Assembly: GCF_900107215.1 (NCBI RefSeq)
Contig: NZ_FNPD01000001.1
Coordinates: 1-64,000 of the forward strand
Origin: Acetomicrobium thermoterrenum DSM 13490
Lineage (GTDB): Bacteria; Synergistota; Synergistia; Synergistales; Acetomicrobiaceae
Length of the DNA stretch: 64,000 bases
Direction of reading: 5' to 3'
Both the position numbers and the translations under genes were made by a program. The notes under the pieces were generated by a model. That model was given only the letters and a program-made list of their open reading frames with translations. It did not search any database and had not been told where the DNA came from. Positions 56,500 through 64,000 of the stretch are shown piece after piece (the stretch's first letter is position 1; the number at the start of each line of letters is the position of its first letter).

Positions 56500-58794
56500 A
56501 TGAATGAAGGTAGCGAAAGTCGCATGATGTACGGCTACCAGTGGAGCGGAATGCAGAGTCCCTCATCCCAGGGGATGGATAAGGCCCTACGGATTTTGCG
56601 CGATAGCTTCATGGGTCGCATCCCTGAAGAGAGCAGGACGACTGCCGTAAGTTTAGCTTGGCAGGAGCTTTGGAGTAAGGCGGCGAAATACCTGGATAAG
56701 AACGAATTAAAGCTCCTGGGGGAAGCTTTTGTGTATGCCGCTAACAAGCATAAGAACCAAAAAAGGGCTACGGGGGAACCTTACGTGGTGCACGCCCTCT
56801 CGGTGGCCGGTATACTTTCCGATGTCAATATAGATGTTGAAACTCTTGTAGCCGCGCTCTTGCATGATGTCATTGAAGATACCGATTCTACTTTCGAGGA
56901 AGTTAAGGCTAAATTCGGCACGAACGTTGCAGTGCTTGTCGATGGGGTAACAAAACTTGGAAACATCGACTTTAAGACCGTAGAGGACTATCAGGCTGAG
57001 AATTTGCGCAAGATGTTTTTAGTGATGGCCAAAGACATTCGGGTCGTGCTAATCAAATTGGCCGACCGCCTTCATAACATGCGTACAATACAGGTGTTGA
57101 GAAGGGAGAAGCAACTTCGCATTGCCAGGGAAACCCTTGAAATATACGCGCCTCTTGCTCATAGGCTCGGCATCTATCATATGAAACGTGAGCTCGAGGA
57201 TTTGGCCTTTAAAGTCTTGGAACCGGACATGTATTATGAGATTAGGCGGAGGGTAAGAAAGAAACTTCCCGAAAGGGAAGCCATTATAAAAGAAGCTATA
57301 GACACCTTATCCAAAAAATTGGATGAAGGGGGAATAAGGGCCTTCATTACAGGGAGGGCAAAGCACTTTTACAGCATTTACGAAAAGATGAAGCGTAAGA
57401 ATCTAACAATAGAGCAGATGTACGATCTCCTGGCTTTAAGGGTTATCACAAATTCTGTCGTGGATTGCTACCAGGTTTTGGGCATTGTCCATACCATATG
57501 GAAACCTATTCCCGGCCAGTTCGACGATTACATTGCAAATCCTAAAAGCAACATGTATCAATCTTTGCATACCACAGTGGTGGGACCAAGCGGAGAACCC
57601 CTGGAAGTACAAATCAGGACCTGGGATATGCATTGGATAGCGGAGTACGGCATTGCTGCCCATTGGAGATACAAGGAAGGTCAGATAAAGCCAGACGACC
57701 TGGATACCAAGTTAACGTGGATAAGACAAGTCCTGGAAACGCAGCTAGATTCTTCGGAACCTTCCGAATTCCTGGAAAACTTGAAGGCAGATGTGCTATC
57801 GACAGAGGTCTTCGTCTTTACTCCCAAGGGCGATGTGATATCTCTGCCCAAGGGCGCAACTCCTCTGGACTTCGCCTATAATATTCACACCGAGATTGGA
57901 AACAAGTGCGTAGGCGCCATGGTGAATGGCCGTATAGTTCCCTTGAGCTACGAGTTAAAAAACGGGGATATAATTAGAATTCTTACATCTCCGCAGGGAC
58001 ACCCTTCCAGAGACTGGTTGAGCATTGTAAGCACAGGGCGGGCCCGATCGAAGATAAGAGCCTATTTCAGGGCAATGGAGCAGACCGAGAAAAAAGAAAG
58101 GCTGGAAAGAGGGCGGGATCTGCTGCTGACTGAAATTTCAAAGCATGAAGAATTTAAAGGCTTGGATTTGGAGTCCTCTTCCAGTACTTTGAATAAAGTG
58201 GCAAGGGATTTTGGCCTGTCAAATAAAGAAGAGCTTTTCGTCGCTATAGGAGAGGGGAGTATTTCGCCCTCCTCTGTGGTGTCTAAGCTTATCGACTCGG
58301 AACTTGCAAGGTCTAAGGGTGCGACAAAGGCAATGGGACAACCAAAAACGAAGGAGACGGACTCGGAGATCCTAGTTGAAGGGGCCGGAGGAGTGATGGT
58401 CTCGCTGGCCCACTGCTGTTGTCCAGTCCCGGGAGATCAAATTGTTGGTTATGTTACGACAACCAGAGGGATAACAGTGCACAGATCCGATTGTCCGAAT
58501 TTGCTGAGAACATCGGATGGTCGAAGGGTTGAGGTCTCCTGGGGGCAGAAGACCAAGGCCTTTTACTCTACTCGCCTCAGGCTGGAGGCTGTCGACAGGC
58601 CAGGCTTGTTTGCCGATGTTACGCAAGCGATAAACGCAGCCGAGGGAAGCATTCTATCCATAAGCGCCCATGTTGTCGATAAGAACAGGGCCAGAATGAA
58701 CATGGAGATATTGGTCAAAGACGTAGAACAGCTTTACCGAATAATGGCGCGCATCAATTCGATCGAAGGTGTGCTCATGGTCGTTAGGGGGTAA
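56500..58794 (+). CDS. rel: Bifunctional (p)ppGpp synthetase/hydrolase Rel
   Basis: Stringent-response enzyme, 764 residues. The hydrolase domain has the HD residues in ALLHDVIEDTDSTF (about 118-131). The synthetase domain has the YxSLH motif in NMYQSLHTTVVGPSGEPLEVQIRT (about 350-373). TGS follows at VFVFTPKGDVISLPKGATPLDFAY. A zinc-finger-like HCCCPVPGD (about 640) and a C-terminal ACT domain (DRPGLFADVTQAIN, about 702-715) complete it. Intact HD residues imply both synthesis and hydrolysis. The first 40 residues are longer than usual. It heads a rel-dtd-hydrolase run. Confidence 0.96.
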   Translation: MNEGSESRMMYGYQWSGMQSPSSQGMDKALRILRDSFMGRIPEESRTTAVSLAWQELWSKAAKYLDKNELKLLGEAFVYAANKHKNQKRATGEPYVVHALSVAGILSDVNIDVETLVAALLHDVIEDTDSTFEEVKAKFGTNVAVLVDGVTKLGNIDFKTVEDYQAENLRKMFLVMAKDIRVVLIKLADRLHNMRTIQVLRREKQLRIARETLEIYAPLAHRLGIYHMKRELEDLAFKVLEPDMYYEIRRRVRKKLPEREAIIKEAIDTLSKKLDEGGIRAFITGRAKHFYSIYEKMKRKNLTIEQMYDLLALRVITNSVVDCYQVLGIVHTIWKPIPGQFDDYIANPKSNMYQSLHTTVVGPSGEPLEVQIRTWDMHWIAEYGIAAHWRYKEGQIKPDDLDTKLTWIRQVLETQLDSSEPSEFLENLKADVLSTEVFVFTPKGDVISLPKGATPLDFAYNIHTEIGNKCVGAMVNGRIVPLSYELKNGDIIRILTSPQGHPSRDWLSIVSTGRARSKIRAYFRAMEQTEKKERLERGRDLLLTEISKHEEFKGLDLESSSSTLNKVARDFGLSNKEELFVAIGEGSISPSSVVSKLIDSELARSKGATKAMGQPKTKETDSEILVEGAGGVMVSLAHCCCPVPGDQIVGYVTTTRGITVHRSDCPNLLRTSDGRRVEVSWGQKTKAFYSTRLRLEAVDRPGLFADVTQAINAAEGSILSISAHVVDKNRARMNMEILVKDVEQLYRIMARINSIEGVLMVVRG

Positions 58795-58798
58795 GTAT

Positions 58799-59254
58799 AT
58801 GCGAGTCGTTTTGCAGAAAGTGCTCTGGGCCAAGGTCGAGGTCGGAGGTGAAATGCTGGGGGAAATAGGCCCCGGTTTGTGCCTTTTGGTTGGCGTATCT
58901 CGAGAGGATACCTTGGAAGATGTGAGGTTTATGGCGAATAAAATACCGAATCTGAGGGTTTTTTCTGATGACGAGGGCAAGCTCAACCTTTCCTTAATGG
59001 ATGTTAAGGGGTCCATTTTGGCCGTTTCTCAGTTTACCCTTTTTGGAGATTGTAGCAAAGGAAGAAGGCCCTCCTTTTTGGGCGCTGCGCCACCCGATAT
59101 GGCCAATCGACTTTTTGAGGAGTTTTTGGATGAATTGAGGAGAAGCGAGATCGATGTCCAAACGGGGCGTTTTCAGACCCACATGAAGGTGAGTCTGTGC
59201 AACGACGGCCCGGTTACATTGATAATAGACAGCAAAGAGGTGTTGAATAAATGA
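58799..59254 (+). CDS. dtd: D-aminoacyl-tRNA deacylase
   Basis: Dtd removes D-amino acids and glycine mischarged on tRNA. The 151-residue protein starts MRVVLQKVLWAKVEV and has the catalytic SQFTLFGD (about 77-84) and the cross-subunit Gly-cisPro motif NDGPVTLIID (about 136-145). The frame opens at 58769 inside rel, but TAGGGGG before ATG 58799 decides the start. It follows rel, a common pairing. Alanine racemase activity in this cell gives D-Ala that Dtd could police. Confidence 0.95.
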   Translation: MRVVLQKVLWAKVEVGGEMLGEIGPGLCLLVGVSREDTLEDVRFMANKIPNLRVFSDDEGKLNLSLMDVKGSILAVSQFTLFGDCSKGRRPSFLGAAPPDMANRLFEEFLDELRRSEIDVQTGRFQTHMKVSLCNDGPVTLIIDSKEVLNK

Positions 59255-59895
59255 AGGTCATGCGATTTCCCTTAGGAGCTCTGTTTGCGAACGGATATTT
59301 AGTATACGATCAAGACGGCAATGCCTTTTTCGTGGATCCCGGCGGAGACCCCGATGATGTCATTGCTGTCATCGAGGGCAATTCGCTTGAATTGAAGATT
59401 ATTCTTTTGACCCACGGCCACGTGGATCATATAGCCGGGGTCAAGGCTCTGCAGGATCGCTACGATTGTCCAGTAGCGGTGCATGAAGACGACTTCGGCA
59501 TGTTGGCCAATCCAATGAAGAACCTTTCTCAATTTGCCGGTGAAAGTGTGAAAGTGGATGGCAGGGTGAAACCCTTGTCCGACGGGGAGTCGATAAATAT
59601 AGGCTCGATTTTAATAAGGGTTATACATACCCCTGGCCATACTCCGGGAAGCGTCTGCTATCGAGCAAGCCATGAGGGCGAAGAGGTTCTTTTTTCGGGA
59701 GATACCATTTTTGCCCTTAGCGTTGGAAGGACTGATTTGCCCGGAGGGGATTTTGCCGCCCTTGAGTCATCGTTGAGAAAATTGGATTATCTTCCCGATG
59801 ATCTGAAGGTCCTTCCGGGACACGGACCGGAGACGACGCTGGGCAGAGAAAGGCGAGAAAATCCTTTCTGGCCGAGAAAGCGCGATGTGCGCTAA
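59251..59895 (+). CDS. MBL-fold metallohydrolase, glyoxalase II-like
   Basis: A 214-residue metallo-beta-lactamase fold hydrolase. Metal ligands are in LTHGHVDHIAG (about 51-61), HTPGHTPGSV (about 126-135), FSGDTIFALSVGRTDLPGG (about 150-168), and LPGHGPETTLGRER (about 189-202). The FSGDTIF...GRxD pattern is that of small YcbL/glyoxalase II-like hydrolases found next to rel and dtd in many bacteria. The substrate is unknown. It overlaps dtd by 4 bases (ATGA). Confidence 0.9.
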   Translation: MKVMRFPLGALFANGYLVYDQDGNAFFVDPGGDPDDVIAVIEGNSLELKIILLTHGHVDHIAGVKALQDRYDCPVAVHEDDFGMLANPMKNLSQFAGESVKVDGRVKPLSDGESINIGSILIRVIHTPGHTPGSVCYRASHEGEEVLFSGDTIFALSVGRTDLPGGDFAALESSLRKLDYLPDDLKVLPGHGPETTLGRERRENPFWPRKRDVR

Positions 59896-59896
59896 A

Positions 59897-59925
59897 TTGG
59901 CCTTTACATCTATTGCCATTATAAT
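59897..59925 (+). promoter_or_regulatory. Promoter for the mreBCD-mrdA operon
   Basis: TTGGCC (59897-59902) and a consensus TATAAT (59920-59925) are 17 bases apart, directly after the hydrolase stop and 38 bases before mreB. Confidence 0.6.
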
Positions 59926-59963
59926 TCAGCGTTTTTGGAGATCGAGAAGGAGGTCTAAATTCC

Positions 59964-61001
59964 TTGTTTAGGTTTTTGTCGGGATTATTCGCTAGAGATA
60001 TGGGAATTGATTTGGGAACGGCCAATGTGGTAGTTTATCAGAAAGGCAAAGGAATAGTGGTTGACGAACCCTCTGTTGTGGCCTACCGTAAATCTTTGAA
60101 TTCCAAGGATGAGATAATTGCCATCGGGAAGAGGGCAAAGGAAATGATCGGCAAGACCCCCCAGAGTATTGTTACTTTAAGACCTCTTAAGCATGGCGTT
60201 ATCGCTAACTTCGATGTTACTGAAGCGATGTTGCAATATTATATAAGAAAGATCAACGGAGACAGGCGTCTATTTGCCCATCCGAGAGTGGTGGTGAGCG
60301 TGCCTGCCTGCGTTACCGAGGTGGAAAGAAAAGCTGTAATAGATGCCTGTCTAGGTGGGGGAGCAAAAGAAGCTTATATCATAGAAGAGCCCCTAGCGGC
60401 TGCTTTGGGTGCGGGGCTTCCCATTCATGAACCGAAGGGGTCTATGGTGATCAACATAGGAGGAGGCACTACAGAGGTAGCTGTTCTCTCTTTGGGCGGT
60501 ATTGTGGAAAGCTCTTCCCTCAGGGTGGCAGGGGACGATATTGATGAGGCAATTATTGAGTTGCTCCGACAAAGCTTCAAGATGTGCATCGGAGAAGCTA
60601 CCGCTGAGGAAATAAAGATCGCCTTGGGATCTGCCTGCCCGCTGGATGAGGAGCCTTCGACCGAGGTTAGGGGGCGTGATTTGAGCAACGGATTGCCCAA
60701 GAGCCTGACCATTACCTCATCCGACGTTCGCGTAGCCTTAGAGCCGATGATCAAAAGAATAGAAGAGACGGTTCGGGAGACGCTTGAAAGAACATCTCCG
60801 GAGCTCGTTAGGGATATCGTCGAACGGGGCATAATTTTAACCGGAGGCGGAGCTATGTTAAAGGGATTGCCCAAGCGTTTATCTTCGTCTCTTAACATCC
60901 CCGTCATGTGCGCCGATCAACCTCTTTATGCCGTAGCCATAGGCATAGGGAAGGTTTTGTCAGAACTGGAGAGGATGAAACGGATTTTAATATCAGTTTA
61001 G
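59964..61001 (+). CDS. mreB: Rod shape-determining protein MreB
   Basis: A bacterial actin that positions side-wall synthesis, 345 residues. ATP motifs are MGIDLGTANVVVY (about 13-25), IEEPLAAALGAGLPI (about 140-154), MVINIGGGTTEVAVLS (about 161-176) and ILTGGGAMLKGLPKRL (about 291-306). It starts at TTG 59964 behind AAGGAGGT, with an N-terminal amphipathic LFRFLSGLFAR. It leads mreC-mreD-mrdA, the standard elongasome order, and implies a rod-shaped cell. Confidence 0.97.
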   Translation: MFRFLSGLFARDMGIDLGTANVVVYQKGKGIVVDEPSVVAYRKSLNSKDEIIAIGKRAKEMIGKTPQSIVTLRPLKHGVIANFDVTEAMLQYYIRKINGDRRLFAHPRVVVSVPACVTEVERKAVIDACLGGGAKEAYIIEEPLAAALGAGLPIHEPKGSMVINIGGGTTEVAVLSLGGIVESSSLRVAGDDIDEAIIELLRQSFKMCIGEATAEEIKIALGSACPLDEEPSTEVRGRDLSNGLPKSLTITSSDVRVALEPMIKRIEETVRETLERTSPELVRDIVERGIILTGGGAMLKGLPKRLSSSLNIPVMCADQPLYAVAIGIGKVLSELERMKRILISV

Positions 61002-61056
61002 CTAATGCTTCCGATGGCTATATTTTATTATTTTAAACAAGAGGTGCTGCTTCCCG

Positions 61057-61866
61057 ATGCGAGATCGGAAGAGGGTTGAATTTTGGCAAGTCGGCATCTC
61101 CTTAATCGCTTTTTCCATGGTGCTAATGGCAGTAGTCGGTCATCAATCGGGTTTTGATGTAAGAATGAGAAGCTTCATTTATAAAGGTCTGAGGCACCTT
61201 GAATTGCCTGCCCTGGCCCTTCGAGAGGGCATAAATAGGGCGTTAGTTCTTAGCCGAGATAAGGGGATGTTTTTAGAAAAGATAGATTCATTGCAAAAGG
61301 AAAATGTTGCCCTGCGAATGGAATTAAACAGGGTTAAGGAGTTTTATGGATCAGAAGGTTATGAAGCCTCCCCCTATTTAGCGGCAGAGGGGGTTAATTT
61401 CTTGAATGCGACAGTAATTTACCGACACCCCGGATGGTGGTGGAGATATTTGACCATCGATAAAGGCCGAGATGACGGCCTAAAGAGAGGCATGCCGGTG
61501 TTGAGTGGCGAAAACGTCGTAGGAAGAGTTTTCATAGTAGAAGATGCGACGGCTGTTGTCGAGTTGGTGACGTCGCCCGACCTTAGGATCCCCGTTATCG
61601 TAGAAGACACGAGGGATATCGGCGTCCTTTCGGGAGATGGGAAAGGGAACATGTCCTTATTTTATATGCCCAGGAAAGCTCCTCTGCAAAGGGGCATGAA
61701 AATAGCTACGGCCTTTGCCGTGGGCAATTTCTACCCCGGATTGTTGGTGGGTACTGTAGATGGTCCGGAAGAAGATTTTGTCGAGGGAGATTTTGTTACA
61801 TACAAAGTAAAGCCCGATATAGATTTCTCTCGCCTTCGAAGAGTCAGGATTTTGGAGGTAAGGTGA
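61057..61866 (+). CDS. mreC: Rod shape-determining protein MreC
   Basis: A 269-residue bitopic protein of the elongasome. The membrane helix is about 11-28 (VGISLIAFSMVLMAVVGH), followed by a coiled coil (FLEKIDSLQKENVALRMELNRVKEF, about 71-95). A periplasmic beta-barrel has the family's TIDKGRDDGLKRGMPVLSGENVVGRV (about 132-157). ATG 61057 follows AAGAGGTG. It is 1 base from mreD. Confidence 0.94.
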   Translation: MRDRKRVEFWQVGISLIAFSMVLMAVVGHQSGFDVRMRSFIYKGLRHLELPALALREGINRALVLSRDKGMFLEKIDSLQKENVALRMELNRVKEFYGSEGYEASPYLAAEGVNFLNATVIYRHPGWWWRYLTIDKGRDDGLKRGMPVLSGENVVGRVFIVEDATAVVELVTSPDLRIPVIVEDTRDIGVLSGDGKGNMSLFYMPRKAPLQRGMKIATAFAVGNFYPGLLVGTVDGPEEDFVEGDFVTYKVKPDIDFSRLRRVRILEVR

Positions 61867-61867
61867 A

Positions 61868-62335
61868 GTGTCCTTCCTTTGGTTCGCCTCTATTGTCACT
61901 TGGCTTGTCCAGGATTTTTTTCAAGTCCTGGCTAATCCCTTTTCGGGAATTCCGGATTTCTACGTTTTAACCTTAGGGATGCTTCTTGTCAGCAATAGAG
62001 AGGGAAAGGAGATTCATCTTTTGGTTGCCGCATTTGTCGGTGGACTCCTCTGGGATCTGCGGTGGGGAAGCCCTCTAGGCTTTAGCTCCCTTTTCTACGT
62101 TTCCGCTATACTGGCAGTCAAGTTGATCTGGGGGGCGATTTCTCAAACAGCGAGAACACGTCTTTCTGCGACGCTTCTCGTTCTTGGTTCCCATATTTGT
62201 ATTTCTATAGCGGAAGGATTTATATTCGATGCCCCAATTTTGCATGTAGGCCTTGCTTTTGTGGTAAAGCAAGCTGGCGCTTTTCTTTTTTGTATCCTTA
62301 TGAATGCATATATATTTCATCGGGAGATGGACTAA
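61868..62335 (+). CDS. mreD: Rod shape-determining protein MreD
   Basis: A 155-residue membrane protein with about five helices. Sequence conservation in this family is low. FYVLTLGMLLVSNREGKEIHLLVAAFVGGLLWDLRWGSPLGFSSLFY (spread over about 32-78) has the typical GxxxGLxxDxxxGxxLG-like pattern. GTG 61868 is 1 base after mreC. Its position between mreC and mrdA is the main support. Confidence 0.88.
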   Translation: MSFLWFASIVTWLVQDFFQVLANPFSGIPDFYVLTLGMLLVSNREGKEIHLLVAAFVGGLLWDLRWGSPLGFSSLFYVSAILAVKLIWGAISQTARTRLSATLLVLGSHICISIAEGFIFDAPILHVGLAFVVKQAGAFLFCILMNAYIFHREMD

Positions 62336-64000
62336 TTGAAACGCCTCGATCTTCCTTTGACGATCGATAAACGCCTTTTGTACTGTATTTATTTTGCATT
62401 TGCTATATTGGCTTTTTTGACGATCGCTCTGTTCGTCTTTCAGGTGATGCATGGTGACGATTATGTCAGATTGGCTACGGAAAACAGGCTCAGAGTGATC
62501 AGGCTCTCCCCTCAGAGGGGGACTATTTTCGATGCTAACCAAATCCCTCTAGCCGTAAGCATCAGCACTTTTTCCATTCAAGGGTACCCTCTCTCCATGC
62601 AGAGCGAGGAAACCATACAACGGATCGCATCCTTCCTTGGAAAGCACGGGATCGTAAAAAGGCCTGAGGATCTCAAAGAAACATTGAAGAGCCAATATAC
62701 GGTCCCCTACAGGTCGGTGACATTGGTCAATAACCTTACCCTGGCGCAAATGGCAACGATAGTGGCGGACCCTGAATTTCCCCAGGAGCTGGTGCCCGTC
62801 TCTCAGTGGCGTCGCGTATATCCTGCAGGGGAGGTCATGGCTCATGTCGTTGGCTATGTGGGCAGCATTAACAAAGAGGAGCTTAAAAGATACGGCAGCA
62901 GAGGCTATCAGGGCGGCGATGAGATAGGCAAATCTGGGGTTGAGGCGAAGTTCGAACACCTTTTACGCGGTAATTTTGGCGGGGAGGCCATAGAGGTGGA
63001 TGCCAGGGGAAGGCTGGTTCGTAAGTTAGATTTCAAACCCTCCGAACCCGGTAAGGATGTTGTTCTTACGCTGGATTTAATTGCCCAGCAAAAGGTCTCT
63101 GAATTGATGAAAGGAAAGAAGGGGGGCGTCATAGTTATGGATGTACAGCGTGGCGATGTAGTGGTGCTTTATTCTTCTCCTTCTTATGATCCCAATCCCT
63201 TGGCATGGGGCTTAAGGGATTTTGAGTGGAGGGCCTTGACCAAAGATCTCTCTTACCCCATGATGAATAGGGTAATAGGAGGCCTTTATTCGCCCGCCTC
63301 GACTTTTAAAATCGTCGCTGCGATTGCCGGGCTGGCAGAAGGCGTCATTACACCGAAAACAACTTTCTATTGCCCCGGCTATTTGGAGGTGGGCAACAGG
63401 AAATTTCGTTGCGTAAGGCCGCATGGCAGGGAAGATATAGTTGGCGCCTTGAGGGATTCCTGTAATGTTTTTTTCTTCCAGCTCGGTTTAAAACTTGGTG
63501 TGGACGTGTTATCCGATTGGGCTTACAGGTTGGGCTTCGGCCGGCCGACGGGTATCTCTCTGCCGGGCGAGGCGACGGGAAATTTGGCGGGTCGTAAGTG
63601 GAAAAAGGACACTTTCGGCGAAAGTTGGTACCTTGGAGATACTGCCAATTACGTAATAGGACAGGGTTTTTTGCTCGTAACCCCAATTCAGCTTGCAAGG
63701 GCCTATGCCGCTGTGGCAAATGGAGGGTTCTTGCCCAGGCCCAGGTTGATCGAAGCAGAAGGCCTAGATGGCGAAGAGATATCGATAGACGATAAGGTTT
63801 TAAGCGTTATAAGAAAAGGCCTGGAAGAGGTGGTCAAATCCGGAACGGGGCGGGCTGCCGGGGCGTATGGTGTCAAAGTCGCTGGCAAAACGGGAACGGC
63901 GCAAACTTCACGAGGTAAAAACGACGCCCTCTTCGTGGGTTATGCTCCTGCGGATTCTCCGAAGTACGTCATTGTGGTTTTATTAGAAGAGGGAGAATCC
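62336..64000 (+). CDS. mrdA: Penicillin-binding protein 2 (MrdA), 3' partial
   Basis: An elongasome transpeptidase cut by the window end after 555 codons. A short cytoplasmic stretch is followed by a membrane helix (about 16-37). SPQRGTIFDANQIPLAVS (about 58-75) is the class B PBP motif. The transpeptidase box S-x-x-K is STFK with the active serine at 322 (context YSPASTFKI). The second motif is SCN (about 378-380), and KTG is in VAGKTGTAQTS (about 519). It starts at TTG 62336 directly after the mreD stop; GGGAG (62322-62326) is the ribosome site. Only a short C-terminal part should be missing. Confidence 0.95.
   Translation, partial: MKRLDLPLTIDKRLLYCIYFAFAILAFLTIALFVFQVMHGDDYVRLATENRLRVIRLSPQRGTIFDANQIPLAVSISTFSIQGYPLSMQSEETIQRIASFLGKHGIVKRPEDLKETLKSQYTVPYRSVTLVNNLTLAQMATIVADPEFPQELVPVSQWRRVYPAGEVMAHVVGYVGSINKEELKRYGSRGYQGGDEIGKSGVEAKFEHLLRGNFGGEAIEVDARGRLVRKLDFKPSEPGKDVVLTLDLIAQQKVSELMKGKKGGVIVMDVQRGDVVVLYSSPSYDPNPLAWGLRDFEWRALTKDLSYPMMNRVIGGLYSPASTFKIVAAIAGLAEGVITPKTTFYCPGYLEVGNRKFRCVRPHGREDIVGALRDSCNVFFFQLGLKLGVDVLSDWAYRLGFGRPTGISLPGEATGNLAGRKWKKDTFGESWYLGDTANYVIGQGFLLVTPIQLARAYAAVANGGFLPRPRLIEAEGLDGEEISIDDKVLSVIRKGLEEVVKSGTGRAAGAYGVKVAGKTGTAQTSRGKNDALFVGYAPADSPKYVIVVLLEEGES

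Overview
The window is gene-dense DNA of moderate GC. Almost everything reads on the plus strand: 61 of the 62 protein genes called here, against one on the minus strand. No rRNA, tRNA, CRISPR array, phage or insertion sequence was seen. The gene set suggests an anaerobic, amino-acid-fermenting, diderm bacterium: selenocysteine glycine reductase under a glycine riboswitch, sodium-coupled amino acid importers, alanine racemase/dehydrogenase, hydrogenase maturation genes, rubredoxin, a potassium-type membrane pyrophosphatase, Rex, and lptA/lptB for an outer membrane. The best guess is the Synergistota, perhaps near Acetomicrobium/Anaerobaculum. That placement is inferred from gene content and was not checked by alignment.

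Layout. 1-2.4 kb: the end of one NSS-family sodium symporter, a complete second one and its 36-residue small subunit. 2.6-4.9 kb: rny-ymdB. 5.0-7.3 kb: hypCDE. 7.3-14.4 kb: promoter, tandem glycine riboswitch, then grdX-trxA-grdE-grdA-grdB-grdC-grdD. Two in-frame UGA codons there are read as selenocysteine; each splits or shortens the gene in a naive ORF call. 14.6-18.5 kb: an alanine-use cluster (AGCS symporter, alr, ald). 18.6-23.2 kb: transketolase, trmI, queH, a HypE-like protein and rubredoxin. 23.2-27.7 kb: promoter, a T-box leader whose specifier reads ACC (Thr), then thrC-thrB-lysC-asd. 27.8-34 kb: lptA, lptB, a lone minus-strand hydrogenase protease, murJ, hslO, two small unknowns and tsaD. 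34.1-36.3 kb: CIRCE-groES-groEL. 36.3-43 kb: larB, rnr, an AI-2E family permease, mobB and hppA. 43-49.7 kb: dnaG-rpoD, an eRF1-like protein, an RqcP-like S4 protein, eno and rex. 49.8-56.5 kb: yajC-secD-secF, a small coiled-coil protein, a radical SAM protein, a LapA-like protein and recJ. 56.5-64 kb: rel-dtd-MBL hydrolase, then mreB-mreC-mreD-mrdA, the last cut by the window edge.

How it fits together. Glycine and alanine are imported with sodium. Glycine is reduced to acetyl phosphate by the Grd complex (ATP by substrate-level phosphorylation), with thioredoxin as electron donor and free glycine sensed by the riboswitch. Alanine is racemised and oxidatively deaminated to pyruvate. Threonine made from aspartate is throttled by charged tRNA-Thr through the T-box. 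The most unusual items are an eRF1-like protein without a visible GGQ loop lying next to an RqcP-like protein, the isolated hydrogenase protease facing the wrong way, a radical SAM protein of unknown substrate, and several RNA hairpins in leaders and intercistronic gaps. I did not find a clearly new multi-gene system; most of the window is housekeeping.
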